Shown here one piece after another: positions 48,727 through 58,558 of a DNA stretch of 64,000 nt; the stretch's first letter is position 1, and each line of letters opens with the position of its first letter. The DNA lies in NCBI GenBank assembly GCA_017466885.1, contig JAFTTH010000004.1:1-64000 (forward strand), given 5' to 3'. The notes under the pieces were generated by a model. The model searched no databases. It saw nothing but the letters and a program-made list of their open reading frames with translations, and was not told where the DNA came from. A program made the translations under genes and the position numbers. Source of the DNA: Oscillospiraceae bacterium (GTDB lineage Bacteria; Bacillota; Clostridia; Oscillospirales; Ruminococcaceae).

Positions 48727-49323
48727 ATGAACCAGATCATACTTGCCTCCCAGAATAAAAAAAAGCTGGCCGAGCTTTCCCGGATCCTTGCCCCTTTGGG
48801 CTTTTCGGTAATCACCCAGGATGAAGCCGGCATATCCGATGCCGCAGAGGAAACCGGCACCACCTTCGCGGAAAACGCCTACCTCAAGGCCGCCTTTGTG
48901 GCCGCACGGACAGGGAAAATCTGCGTGGCGGACGATTCCGGTCTTTGCGTGGATGCGCTGGGCGGTGAGCCGGGAGTCTACTCCGCCCGCTACTCGGGTG
49001 AACCGGTGGACGATGCCCGGAATATCCGGAAGCTACTGGGAGCTCTGGAGGGGATTCCGGAGGAGAAACGGACCGCCCATTTTGTCAGCGCGGTGTGTAT
49101 GATCTTTCCGGACGGAAGCCGGATTGAAGCGGAAGGACGCTGCACCGGCCGGATCGGATTTGCCCCCCGGGGAACGGGCGGCTTTGGGTATGACCCCGTC
49201 TTCTTTATGGGGGAGCGAAGCCTTGCGGAGTTTACCCCTGCGGAAAAGGATGCCGTCAGCCACCGGGGAGCATCCCTGCGGAAGCTGGCCGAGCTGCTTG
49301 CCGAACGTGCCAAAGAAAACTGA
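48727..49323 (+). CDS. rdgB: XTP/dITP diphosphatase (RdgB/HAM1)
   Basis: 198 residues, full length. IILASQNKKKLAELSRIL at the N-terminus (nucleotide binding), TFAENAYLKAAFVA, ADDSGLCVDALGGEPGVYSAR with the catalytic Asp pair, GFGYDPVF and HRGASLRKL. It hydrolyses non-canonical purine triphosphates (XTP, dITP) to monophosphates and keeps them out of DNA. It lies 33 nt before yhbY, a frequent pairing in Firmicutes. Confidence 0.95.
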   Translation: MNQIILASQNKKKLAELSRILAPLGFSVITQDEAGISDAAEETGTTFAENAYLKAAFVAARTGKICVADDSGLCVDALGGEPGVYSARYSGEPVDDARNIRKLLGALEGIPEEKRTAHFVSAVCMIFPDGSRIEAEGRCTGRIGFAPRGTGGFGYDPVFFMGERSLAEFTPAEKDAVSHRGASLRKLAELLAERAKEN

Positions 49324-49356
49324 TATCATCCGCTTTGCGGAGGAATGGAGAAAATT

Positions 49357-49644
49357 ATGCTGACCAGTAAAGACCGTGCCGCTCTGCGGAAAATTGCCAA
49401 TACCTATACCCCGGTGGTAATCATCGGAAAAGAAAGTGTGACCGAGGCCGTGGTCCGGGATGCGGAAAATGCCATTGCTGCCCGGGAATTGATCAAATGC
49501 AAGGTTCTGGAGAGTGCCGGCTGTTCTGCCCGGGATGCCGCTGATGCGCTGGCTGAGGCCGTGGGCGCGGATGTTGTTTCGGTGATCGGGAGCAAGTTCG
49601 TTCTTTACCGCCGGAATGAGAAAAAACCGGTAATCACCTTCTAA
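49357..49644 (+). CDS. yhbY: YhbY/CRM-domain RNA-binding protein
   Basis: 95 residues, a single CRM domain: MLTSKDRAALRKIANTYTPV, VIIGKESVTEAVVRDAENA with the GKxG-like loop, ELIKCKVLESAG, and IGSKFVLYRR. It associates with pre-50S ribosomal particles. ATG 49357 is preferred over 49345 because family members begin with MLT and GGAG lies 6 nt before it. It is followed by a strong bidirectional terminator. Confidence 0.9.
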   Translation: MLTSKDRAALRKIANTYTPVVIIGKESVTEAVVRDAENAIAARELIKCKVLESAGCSARDAADALAEAVGADVVSVIGSKFVLYRRNEKKPVITF

Positions 49645-49660
49645 AAAGATTACTCATTGT

Positions 49661-49724
49661 AAAAAAAATAGCCCTGTTTGTCAGACAGTATTTGACTTAA
49701 TCTGACAAACAGGGCTATTTTTTT
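49661..49724. terminator. Strong bidirectional terminator
   Basis: A perfect inverted repeat of 24-25 bp (49661-49685 with 49701-49724) with A and T runs at both ends, between yhbY and htpG, which converge here. Confidence 0.95.
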
Positions 49725-49733
49725 GCAAAAAGG

Positions 49734-51611
49734 TTACTGAATCAGCTGGCAGATGGCATTGGAGAAGGCCACCGGATCTTCAATGGGGAGGCCCTCGATC
49801 AGGAGTGCCTGATCGTAAAGGAGGGAGCAATAAATCCCGAACCGCTCCGAATCCTCTGCCTGGGCTTTTTTGAGAGCCGCAAAAACGGGATGACCCTCAT
49901 TGAGCTCCAGAATCCGCTCGGCGTGAACCTTATTTTCATTGGGCATGGCGTTAAGGACCTTCTCCATTTCAATGGAGATGGCGCCTTCGGTGGAAAGGCA
50001 GACCGGGTGGGTCTTGAGCCGCTTGGAGGCACGCACCTCCTTGACCTTTCCCGAGAGAGCCTCGGTAATGGCGGCATAGAGATTTTTGGTCTCCTCGGTG
50101 GGGACGGGAGCCTCCTCACCTTCGTTGGGATCGAAGCCGAGATCGTCCGAGGAGACGGAGCGGAACTCTTTTTCCTCATAGCTTCCCAGCATTTTGACCG
50201 CAAACTCATCGATTCGGTCGGTCAGGTAGAGGATCTCGTAGCCCTTCTCCTTAACGATCTCAGTCTGGGGCATCCGGTCCAGTTGGTCGGCATTTTCGCC
50301 GCAAACGTAATAGATATACTTCTGATCCTCTGCCATCCGGGCAACGTATTCCTTCAGAGTCACATATTTTTTCTCGGCAGAGGAGACAAACATCACCAAA
50401 TCCTGGAGAAGCTCCTTATTGGCACCAAATCCGTCATAAAGGCCGTATTTGAGCTGGAGACCAAAGGCCTTAAAGAATTTCTCATAAGCCTCCCGGTCAT
50501 TTTCCAGAAGAGAAAGAAGCTCCGATTTGATCTTCTTCTCCAGCCGACCGGCAATCAGCTTCAGCTGACGGTCGTGCTGCAACATCTCACGGGAGATATT
50601 CAGGGAAAGATCCTGGGAGTCCACCAAGCCCTTCACAAAGGAGAAATGGTCGGGCAGAAGGTCGGCACATTTATCCATAATCAGCACACCGCTGGCATAC
50701 AGCTGGAGGCCTTTTTCGTATTCCTTGGAATAATAATCAAAGGGGGCGCGGGAGGGAATGAAAAGGAGAGCGTTATAGGTGGCGCTTCCCTCGGTGCTGC
50801 TGTAAATGGTGCGGAGGGGATCCTCAAAGTCACGGAACTTTTCCTTATAAAAGGCGTTATACTCCTCCTCGGTGACCTCGCTCTTCCGCTTCTTCCAAAT
50901 GGGGATCATACTGTTGACCGTTTCAATCTCGGTAACCGTTTCGTATTCGGAGCCATCCTCCCCCTTGGGAACAGAATGCTCCATCTCCATCCGGATGGGA
51001 TAACGGATATAATCGGAATATTTCTTAATCAGTCCCTGCAGACGGTAGGGCTGGAGGAACTCGTCATAATTTTCCTCCTCGGTATTATCCTTAATCTTGA
51101 GGATGATCTCGGTACCTACCGATTCTTTATCACAGGGGGTGACGGTATAGCCCTCCGCACCGGAGGATTTCCACTGCCAGCTTTCCTCCTCCCCCTGCTT
51201 CCGGGAACGGACGATCACCGTGCTGCTGACCATAAACGCCGCATAAAATCCGACACCGAACTGACCGATGATATCGATCTCCTCCCGGGGCTCATTTTCC
51301 TTCCGGAAGGCAAGGGAACCGCTCTTGGCGATCGTGCCGAGATTTTCGCAAAGCTCCTCCTTGCTCATACCGATTCCGTTATCGGTGATGGTCAGGGTGC
51401 GGGCATCCCGATCCGCCGCAATTTCAATATGAAGATCCTCCGCCGAAACAGTTCCCTGCTCATCGGTCAGGGCGAGGAAACGGAGCTTGTCCAGAGCATC
51501 GCTGGCGTTGGATACCAGCTCCCGGAGAAAAATCTCCTTATGGGTATAAATGGAATTGATCATCAGATCAAGAAGTCGTTTTGACTCTGCTTTGAATTGA
51601 CGAGATGACAT
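49734..51611 (-). CDS. htpG: Chaperone HtpG (Hsp90)
   Basis: 625 residues. All N-terminal ATPase motifs are present: [49 protein letters not shown] and [13 protein letters not shown]; the middle and C-terminal dimer domains are complete. ATG 51611 matches B. subtilis HtpG exactly in N-terminal length. GTG 51635 is also possible, being 4 nt from GGAGGG; a GCGGCT-G-AGCCGC hairpin lies between it and ATG 51611. Controlled by a CIRCE operator over its promoter. Confidence 0.95.
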
Positions 51612-51660
51612 AGTTGCCGCGCGGCTCAGCCGCACGATCCCTCCTTTTGCAAAAACGAAA

Positions 51661-51687
51661 TTAGCACTCGCATCTTTCGAGTGCTAA
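51661..51687. promoter_or_regulatory. CIRCE operator (HrcA binding site)
   Basis: TTAGCACTC-N9-GAGTGCTAA, a perfect match to the CIRCE consensus, at the start of htpG transcription. HrcA would repress htpG except under heat stress. Confidence 0.97.
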
Positions 51688-51690
51688 TCT

Positions 51691-51719
51691 ATGATACTCC
51701 ATATTCAGGGAAAAATCAA
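51691..51719 (-). promoter_or_regulatory. Sigma-A promoter of htpG
   Basis: On the minus strand TTGATT (51719-51714), 17 bp, TATCAT (51696-51691), with the CIRCE element 3 bp downstream. Confidence 0.8.
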
Positions 51720-51741
51720 GGATTTATTTGTAAATATTCTA

Positions 51742-52596
51742 TTACACCCGTTCCCGGTTTTTCCGGAGAAGCAAAACGACGGTCATCAGCAGAAATGCGA
51801 TGCAATCCTTCCACACCGCCCCGATATACGCCCCCGCAAGACTTTCCGCCACCCCCAGAAGCAAACCGCCTCCCATTGCCCCGGGGATCGAACCGATTCC
51901 GCCCACCACCGCGCCGCAAAAGGCCTTCAGCCCGGCTGATGCGCCCATCAGCGGCGTGACGGTATACATAGCGCCGTAAAGAACTCCCGCCGCACCGGCC
52001 AGCGCAGAGCCGAGAAAAAATGCCATTCTTCTGACCCGATCCTCCCGGATGCCGCAAAGTGCCGCTCCAAGGGGGTCGGATGCCACCGCCCGCATAGCGC
52101 GCCCCGCCGGTGTATATTTCAAAAAGAGGGAAAGCCCCCCGCAGATCAAAATTGCCACCAGGGCGGCCACCAGCTTTTGTCCCGAAAAGAGGAAGGGCCC
52201 CAGCCGGAAGGTCGGCAGATGGAACCGGGCCGGGTAGCCCATAGGGTCAGCCGAGAAGATCAGCATACATCCATACTGCAGAATCAGGGATGCCCCCAAC
52301 GCCGATACCATCGCTGCCAGGGGAGGCGCATTTCGGAGAGGATAATAAGCGCACCGTTCCAGCAGGATTCCCAAAAGTCCGGCCGCAATCATCGCCGCCA
52401 GAATTGAGCCGGGGAAGCCCGTCCCCAAATGGCGGGCCGCCAGCAGACCGGCATAGCTTCCCACCATCATCACCTCGCCGTGGGCAAAGTTGATCAGCTT
52501 CATCACCCCGAAAACCAGGGAATATCCCAGCGCGATCAATCCATATACCGCCCCCAGCTGCAGTCCGTTGACCAGTTGGGTTACCAGCTCCTCCAA
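51742..52596 (-). CDS. livH: Branched-chain amino-acid ABC transporter permease LivH
   Basis: 284 residues, about 8 hydrophobic segments. Family motifs are clear: LVNGLQLGAVYGLIALGYSL, GVMKLINFAHGEVMMVGSYA and the conserved loop GRAMRAVASDPLGAALCGI. Start TTG 52596 with GGGGAG upstream. It lies 14 nt after the binding-protein gene. No livM, livG or livF is found in the window, so the pair depends on subunits encoded elsewhere or is a remnant. The substrate is probably a branched-chain amino acid or a short amide. Confidence 0.9.
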   Translation of the reverse strand: MEELVTQLVNGLQLGAVYGLIALGYSLVFGVMKLINFAHGEVMMVGSYAGLLAARHLGTGFPGSILAAMIAAGLLGILLERCAYYPLRNAPPLAAMVSALGASLILQYGCMLIFSADPMGYPARFHLPTFRLGPFLFSGQKLVAALVAILICGGLSLFLKYTPAGRAMRAVASDPLGAALCGIREDRVRRMAFFLGSALAGAAGVLYGAMYTVTPLMGASAGLKAFCGAVVGGIGSIPGAMGGGLLLGVAESLAGAYIGAVWKDCIAFLLMTVVLLLRKNRERV

Positions 52597-52610
52597 TCTC
52601 CTTCTCCCCT

Positions 52611-53708
52611 TCAGATCACCGTTTCCCGCTCTCCCCGGCAGATCCGGATCAACCGCACCTGTTTTTTTGCATTATGCTCCCCATCGATGGAAAAGGAGCC
52701 TCCCACCCCCCGAAACTCTCTGCTCTTTTCCAGCAGATCACGGATCGCCCCGGGGGTCTGTCCCCCCTCCTCCACCGCCGACAGAAGCCAGTTGGCCGCA
52801 TCGTACCCCAAAATGGCATACGCGCCGGGGACATAGCCGAAAGCCGTCTCAAACCGCCGGGCAAAGCTGGCCGTTTCTTCCCCCTCCGGGGCACAATGGT
52901 TGGTATAATAGATCCCGTCCAGCTGCGCAGGGTCGGGGATGATCCGGGATAAAAAGGGGGAGTCAAAGGCATCTCCGCTGAGGAACGCCGCGTCGATTCC
53001 CAATTGTCTTGCCTGGCGGATCAAAAGCCCCGCCTCGGCATAATACCCCGGAAGATAAATGCAATCGTACTGATACCGGGAAAGTCCGGTCAAGAGGGCG
53101 GTAAAATCCGCATCGGTGGCGGTATAATATTCCGTCCCGGCAATCCTCCCTCCCCCGGCCTGAAAGGACCGGGCAAAGGCGCGGCTGATCCCCCGGCTGT
53201 AATCGCTCCCGCTATCCACCAGCAGAACCGCCCGGCAAAAGCCCAGCCTCCGGGCATATTCACCCATTGCGCTCCCCTGGGCCGAATCGGTATAACAGAT
53301 CCGAAAAAACCAATCCCCCGAATCCCCTTCCCCGATGGAATCGGCCGTCGCGGTGGGAGAGATCAGCGGAATGTCCGGCCCGGCCGCCAGCGCCGCCTTC
53401 ACCCCGGTGGAGGTGGTGGGGCCGATGATCCCGCAAACGCCCTCCGACTGCAGCCGAAGCGCTCCCAAAGCCGCCTCACCGCTTTGGGAGCGGGTATCTG
53501 CCGTCCGGATGCAGACGGTCTTTCCCCGGACACCGCCATTCTCATTCCACTCGGCCACCGCCAGCCGCACACCGTCCAGGCAGGCCCGTCCGTATGCTGA
53601 AAGGGGGCCCGAAAGCTCGGCAACCACCCCAATCCGAAGCTCCTCCTTCGGGGCGGCGCATCCTCCAAAAAGGATCAGCACCGCCGCCGTCAGCGCGCAC
53701 CACCTCAA
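52611..53708 (-). CDS. livK: Branched-chain amino-acid-type binding lipoprotein (LivK/LivJ)
   Basis: 365 residues. Signal peptide with lipobox FGGC (Cys at about 17), then a type I periplasmic-binding fold: LRIGVVAELSGPLSAYGRAC, CGIIGPTTSTGVKAALAAG, DCIYLPGYYAEAGLLIRQAR and AYAILGYDAANWLLSA. It captures the ligand for the LivH permease. Start TTG 53708, 7 nt after GGGGAGGGG. The gene lies upstream of livH in a two-gene operon. Confidence 0.9.
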   Translation of the reverse strand: MRWCALTAAVLILFGGCAAPKEELRIGVVAELSGPLSAYGRACLDGVRLAVAEWNENGGVRGKTVCIRTADTRSQSGEAALGALRLQSEGVCGIIGPTTSTGVKAALAAGPDIPLISPTATADSIGEGDSGDWFFRICYTDSAQGSAMGEYARRLGFCRAVLLVDSGSDYSRGISRAFARSFQAGGGRIAGTEYYTATDADFTALLTGLSRYQYDCIYLPGYYAEAGLLIRQARQLGIDAAFLSGDAFDSPFLSRIIPDPAQLDGIYYTNHCAPEGEETASFARRFETAFGYVPGAYAILGYDAANWLLSAVEEGGQTPGAIRDLLEKSREFRGVGGSFSIDGEHNAKKQVRLIRICRGERETVI

Positions 53709-53741
53709 ATGTCCCCTCCCCTTTCCCTTAACCCTTTTATG

Positions 53742-54527
53742 CTACTCCTCTTTGGGAGTGATTTTATGCTGTCTCCCGCTGATATCCAGAGTATAATCCT
53801 CCCGGTAGATCAGCTCCGATACCTTTACCGGCTTCAGGCCCTTCTCTTCCAGACCCGTCAGGATCCGGTCCAGAGCGGCAAGAGTATCCTCCACCCCCAC
53901 ATGAAAGAGGAGAATGCTCCCGCTCCGGCTCTTTTGGCAAACCCGTTCCATCATCTGCTCCGCCCCGGGATGCTTCCAATCCAGGCTATCCACATCCCAT
54001 TGAATGGGATAATACCCCAGCTCCCGAATCCGCTCCACCACCCGGTCATTATAATCCCCCGAGGGGACCCGAACCAGATCGCTGACCTCCGGCACCAGCT
54101 TTTTTAAGGTTTCGGCACAGCCGATGATCTCCCGGTCCAGTGCCTCGGGACTCAGCTTTGAAAAAAGCTTATGGGTATCGGAATGGTTGGCAAGCTCATG
54201 CCCCCGGGCTGCGATCTGCCGGACCGCTTCGGGGGACTCCCGGGCAAAATCCCCTACAATAAAGAAGGTACACTTCACCGAATGCTTTTCCAGAATATCC
54301 AGAATGGCGGTGGTATCCTCCCCCGACCAGGCGGCATTAAAGGTAACGGCAATTTTTCCGTCCTCCCGCTCCACCGAATAGATGGGGCAGGCGCGTTTTG
54401 CGGCAGTAACGGCAGTTTGGGTCGCCCGGGCAGCAACCGAATAAAGAAGGCATCCCGTCAACACCGTTCCTACCGCCAAAAATACCGCCGCCAGCAACCC
54501 CTTTTTGTCCACGCTGATTCCCTTCAT
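53742..54527 (-). CDS. PdaB-like sporulation polysaccharide deacetylase
   Basis: 261 residues. N-terminal membrane anchor (about 9-32), then a NodB-type deacetylase domain: IAVTFNAAWSGEDT (PdaB-type motif 1, where other families have TFDDG), HELANHSDTH with the metal-binding His pair, LVRVPSGDYND, and YYPIQWDVDSLDWKHPG. PdaB acts on spore cortex peptidoglycan in Bacillus; a similar role fits a sporulating Clostridium-like organism. ATG 54527, about 9 nt after GAGGTG. It stands alone. Confidence 0.8.
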   Translation of the reverse strand: MKGISVDKKGLLAAVFLAVGTVLTGCLLYSVAARATQTAVTAAKRACPIYSVEREDGKIAVTFNAAWSGEDTTAILDILEKHSVKCTFFIVGDFARESPEAVRQIAARGHELANHSDTHKLFSKLSPEALDREIIGCAETLKKLVPEVSDLVRVPSGDYNDRVVERIRELGYYPIQWDVDSLDWKHPGAEQMMERVCQKSRSGSILLFHVGVEDTLAALDRILTGLEEKGLKPVKVSELIYREDYTLDISGRQHKITPKEE

Positions 54528-54835
54528 CGCACCACACCTCTGTGGTTTCCATCTTATGCGGGGTGGGATTGTCCTCATTCCGCAAAGCTGAAGGAAGGGC
54601 AAAAAATAATGGGGTAGATACCCTCTCCCCCATAGACGATTGTTCTTATTATCATTCTGTAATACGGCAAAAAGGCCTTCCAAAAATGGAGTTTTTCCCT
54701 TCGCGAAATTGCTATTTTATACCATATGAAACCGCAATTGCAACCTTTATTTTCATTTTCCGGACTTTTTGGAGGATTGCACACAAACGCCCAAAAAAGG
54801 GGGCGATTTTCCTCCCTATTTTTTCAAAAAAAGAC

Positions 54836-54895
54836 TTCCATTTTGTATCAAATATCGTTATAATGCAGGTGTGTAAAGGGGTTAACTTTTTACAC
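54836..54895 (+). promoter_or_regulatory. Promoter and palindromic operator of the ABC exporter pair
   Basis: TTCCAT (54836-54841), 17 bp, TATAAT (54859-54864). Just downstream GTGTAAA (54871-54877) and TTTACAC (54889-54895) form an inverted repeat placed to block transcription, as in MarR- or GntR-controlled exporters. No regulator gene is adjacent. The remaining part of the 54528-54989 gap shows nothing else. Confidence 0.55.
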
Positions 54896-54989
54896 GGATC
54901 GTGACCCTCCAAATCTTGGCAGAATCCCCCTCTGCCTGCCCGGAAGGCCCTGCCCGGCTTTCCGTTTTGAAAAAGGGAAGTGGTTGAAA

Positions 54990-56765
54990 ATGTTCCAGCT
55001 CAAGTGGATCTGGAAAAACCTCAAGGGCGACCGATTGAAGTTTATTTTCGGTCTGTTTTTGTCCGTGGTCAGCTCGCTGATCGTCATCGTTACCCCGATC
55101 ATTACCGCCACCATTGTAGATGAGGTTGTTACCCCCTCTCTGCAGTCGGGAGTGCTGACCGACCAGGCCGCCAACCGGCTGATTACTCTGTTGGTGGTAT
55201 CCATTGGTGTGGTCGCCGCCCGCGCTTTGATTCAGTACGGGATGATTATGTGCCTGGAGTATGCCTCTCAAAACCTGATTCTCCGGCTCCGCACCACCCT
55301 GTATGAACGGATTTCCACCCTGGATATGAACTTTTACGATCATAACCGGGCCGGAGATCTGATGACCCGCCTGACCGGTGACCTGGATCTGGTCCGGCAT
55401 ACCATCGCCTGGATCAGCTATAACTTTGTCAACTGCGTGGTGCTGTTCTTCACCACACTCGTATACTTCTGCACCGTCAATATCTGGCTGACCCTCGCCT
55501 TGCTGACGGTTCTGCCCATCATTCTTTTCCTGACCCGGAGCTACTCCTCCAAGGTCCGTCCGATGTATACCGACCTGCGGGAGCGTCTTGCCGAGCTTAA
55601 CAGCACCGCTCAGGAAAATATTGCGGGAAACCGGGTGGTCAAGGCTTTTGCCCAGGAGCAGGCGGAAATCGACCGGTTTGTGGAAAAAAACGGCGCATTC
55701 CGTTCTGCTAACCTGACTCCGCAGTTTTTATGGCTGCGGTACTATCCGGTGATTGAGACACTGGTTCAGTCGTTGCCGGTGGTCACCCTCTTTTTGGGCG
55801 GGCTTTTCATCATCAACGGAGAAATGACTCTGGGTGAGCTGACTGCGTTTTCCGGTCTGACCTGGACGCTTTCCGCCCCTATGCAGATGCTGGGACCCCT
55901 GCTGACCGACCTGCAGCGGTTCTTTGCCTCGGCCAATAAGGTCATTGAGATTTATTATGCCCAGCCCCGGGTTATGGACCGGTACAATGCAAAAGAAATG
56001 GACCAGGTGAAGGGAAAGATCGAGTTCCGGAATGTTTCCCTCAAGCTTGGAAAGTCGGAGATCCTCAAAAACGTTTCCTTCACCGCCCAGCCGGGACAGA
56101 CCATTGGCATTATGGGCGAGACCGGCTCGGGAAAAACCACCGCGATCAACTGTCTTGCCCGGTTTTACGATGTGACGGACGGCGCTATCCTTGTGGATGA
56201 TGTTGACATACGGGAATGGAAACTCCGCCAGCTTCGGGGAAGCATCGGCACTGCCCAGCAGGATGTTTTCCTCTTTTCCGATACAGCGGAAGGAAACATT
56301 GCCTTCGGCAGTATGGATATTCCTTTGGAGGAGGTTGTCCGCTGTGCTGAGGTTGCCGATGCCGATCAGTTCATCCGCCGCCTGACCGATGGGTACGATA
56401 CCATCATCGGTGAGCGGGGCGTTGGGCTTTCGGGCGGTCAGCGGCAGCGAATCTCTTTGGCCCGTGCGCTGGCAATCCGTCCTCCCATCCTCGTTTTGGA
56501 TGACACCACCTCCGCCGTTGATATGGAAACAGAGCAAAAGATCCAAAAGGGACTGCGGGAGCTGGATTTCCCCTGCACCAAGCTGATCATTGCCCAAAGA
56601 ATTTCCTCTGTAAAGGATGCCGATCAGATCCTCATCTTTAAAAACGGCACCATCGTTGAGGAAGGAACCCACCAGGAGCTTTTGGACAAAGACGGAATTT
56701 ATACCGAGATCTTCCGGATCCAAAGCGAAGGCATGGGGCTTTCCGACCGAAAGGAGGTGGAATGA
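54990..56765 (+). CDS. Heterodimeric ABC exporter, degenerate-site subunit
   Basis: 591 residues: six-helix exporter domain (about 1-310), then nucleotide-binding domain with Walker A GETGSGKT (about 376-383), signature LSGGQRQRISLA, Walker B ILVLDDTTSAVD and LIIAQRISSV. The catalytic Glu after Walker B is Asp, and the switch His is Gln. These are the changes known for the degenerate half of heterodimeric exporters such as TM287/288 and BmrCD. ATG 54990. The partner gene follows after 3 nt. The cargo, drug or peptide, is unknown. Confidence 0.9.
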   Translation: MFQLKWIWKNLKGDRLKFIFGLFLSVVSSLIVIVTPIITATIVDEVVTPSLQSGVLTDQAANRLITLLVVSIGVVAARALIQYGMIMCLEYASQNLILRLRTTLYERISTLDMNFYDHNRAGDLMTRLTGDLDLVRHTIAWISYNFVNCVVLFFTTLVYFCTVNIWLTLALLTVLPIILFLTRSYSSKVRPMYTDLRERLAELNSTAQENIAGNRVVKAFAQEQAEIDRFVEKNGAFRSANLTPQFLWLRYYPVIETLVQSLPVVTLFLGGLFIINGEMTLGELTAFSGLTWTLSAPMQMLGPLLTDLQRFFASANKVIEIYYAQPRVMDRYNAKEMDQVKGKIEFRNVSLKLGKSEILKNVSFTAQPGQTIGIMGETGSGKTTAINCLARFYDVTDGAILVDDVDIREWKLRQLRGSIGTAQQDVFLFSDTAEGNIAFGSMDIPLEEVVRCAEVADADQFIRRLTDGYDTIIGERGVGLSGGQRQRISLARALAIRPPILVLDDTTSAVDMETEQKIQKGLRELDFPCTKLIIAQRISSVKDADQILIFKNGTIVEEGTHQELLDKDGIYTEIFRIQSEGMGLSDRKEVE

Positions 56766-56768
56766 TCT

Positions 56769-58547
56769 ATGGCACGCAACCGTTTTGACGTTGACGAAAC
56801 CCTGGAAACTCCCTTTAGTATGAAGCACCTGAAGCGGAGCTTTGTGTACGTAAAACGGCAGGCCGGAAAAATGACAGTCGCCCTGCTCCTTTCCGCAGCT
56901 TCCGCCGTTCTGACCCTGTTTATTCCTCTGCTGACCCAGCGGGCACTGGACCATTCCATCCCCGCCAAGGATGTTACCGAGCTTTGTGTGATTGCCGCCT
57001 CACTGGTGGTCTGCACCCTATTGAGCGTGCTTTGTATCCGTTTCCGGGCAAAGATTATGTCCCAGGTGGGTAACAGCATTATCTACGATATGCGGAATGA
57101 TCTTTTTATCCACCTGCAAAAGCTCCCCTTCTCCTACTATGATGACCGGCCGGACGGCAAGATTCTCGTCCGGGTGGTGCAGTATATCAACTCCGTTTCC
57201 GATCTACTCTCCAACGGTATCATCAACTTTGTGATGAGTGTTTTTAATATTATTTTCATCACAATCTTTATGTTTGCCACCCATGTTCAGCTTTCCCTTG
57301 TGATCCTGGCAGGTCTGCCCTTTTTGGTAGCCATCCTGGCTTTTCTCAAGCCGTTCCAGCGAAAAGCCTGGCAGCGGGTCTCCAATAAAAGCTCCAACCT
57401 CAACGCCTATCTTGCCGAGAGCATCAACGGTGTTCGGGTCACTCAGTTTTTCGTCCGGGAGCTTGAGAATATCGGAATCTTTGAAAAGCTGAGCAAAAAC
57501 GCCCGCCACGCCTGGCTTCGCGCGGTAATATCCACCCACTCCATCGGTGTATTTACCGCGGTCGTTTCCTCCGCTGTGTTCTGTGCTGTTTATCTGGTAG
57601 GTATGCTCACTCTTGGTCCCGGGGCCATCACTCTGGGCACTCTGGTTGCTATGACCAGCTACGCCGACCGTTTCTGGCAGCCCATTACTGCCATCGCAAA
57701 CCTTTATAACAGCTTTATGAATACCATCTCCTATTTGGAGCGGATCTTTGAAACGATGGATGAGCCGGTCACCGTTTGCGACGCCCCCGATGCCGAACCC
57801 CTTCCTCCTATTTCGGGGCAGGTGGAGTATCAGAATGTCACCTTCGGCTATGAACCAGACCATCCGGTCCTGAAAAACGTCTCCTTCCATATAAAAGCGG
57901 GAGAGTCCATTGCGCTGGTCGGCCCCACCGGAGCGGGAAAAACCACCATCGTCAACCTCCTCTGCCGGTTTTATAACCTCACCGGTGGAAAAATTCTCCT
58001 GGACGGTCACGATATCTCCCAGTCCACCCTCCACTCCCTCCGTTCTCAGCTGGGAATTATGCTTCAGGAGAGCTTCATCTTCTCCGGCACCATTGCCGAT
58101 AATATCAAGTACGGCCGGCCCGATGCCACCGACGAGGAGATGATCCGCGCCGCGAAAACCGTCCACGCGGATGAGTTTATCCGCGAGTTTGAAAAGGGCT
58201 ATGACACCGAGGTCAACGAGCGGGGCAGCCGCCTTTCTCAAGGTCAGAAGCAACTGATCGCCCTGGCCCGCACCCTTTTGACCGATCCCAAGATCCTGAT
58301 TCTGGACGAGGCCACCTCCAGCGTGGATACCAAGACCGAGCGGCTGATGCAGGAGGGCCTGAACCGGCTGATGGAGGGACGCACCTCCTTCATTATCGCG
58401 CACCGGCTTTCCACCATCAAAAGCTGCGATAAAATTATGGTCGTTGCCGATCAGGGAATTGCCGAATGCGGCAGCCACGATGAGCTGATGGAAAAGAAGG
58501 GCGCCTACTATCGGCTTTATACCGCCCAGCTTTCCGATATGAAATAA
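56769..58547 (+). CDS. Heterodimeric ABC exporter, catalytic subunit
   Basis: 592 residues: N-terminal elbow, six-helix domain (about 45-340), then nucleotide-binding domain with Walker A GPTGAGKT (about 384-391), Walker B ILILDEATSSVD with an intact Glu, and AHRLST with an intact switch His. Its signature LSQGQKQ differs from LSGGQ, as expected for the half that completes the degenerate site of the partner. Together the two subunits give one active and one inactive ATP site. A terminator follows at 58559. Confidence 0.92.
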   Translation: MARNRFDVDETLETPFSMKHLKRSFVYVKRQAGKMTVALLLSAASAVLTLFIPLLTQRALDHSIPAKDVTELCVIAASLVVCTLLSVLCIRFRAKIMSQVGNSIIYDMRNDLFIHLQKLPFSYYDDRPDGKILVRVVQYINSVSDLLSNGIINFVMSVFNIIFITIFMFATHVQLSLVILAGLPFLVAILAFLKPFQRKAWQRVSNKSSNLNAYLAESINGVRVTQFFVRELENIGIFEKLSKNARHAWLRAVISTHSIGVFTAVVSSAVFCAVYLVGMLTLGPGAITLGTLVAMTSYADRFWQPITAIANLYNSFMNTISYLERIFETMDEPVTVCDAPDAEPLPPISGQVEYQNVTFGYEPDHPVLKNVSFHIKAGESIALVGPTGAGKTTIVNLLCRFYNLTGGKILLDGHDISQSTLHSLRSQLGIMLQESFIFSGTIADNIKYGRPDATDEEMIRAAKTVHADEFIREFEKGYDTEVNERGSRLSQGQKQLIALARTLLTDPKILILDEATSSVDTKTERLMQEGLNRLMEGRTSFIIAHRLSTIKSCDKIMVVADQGIAECGSHDELMEKKGAYYRLYTAQLSDMK

Positions 58548-58558
58548 AACCTCCCTGC

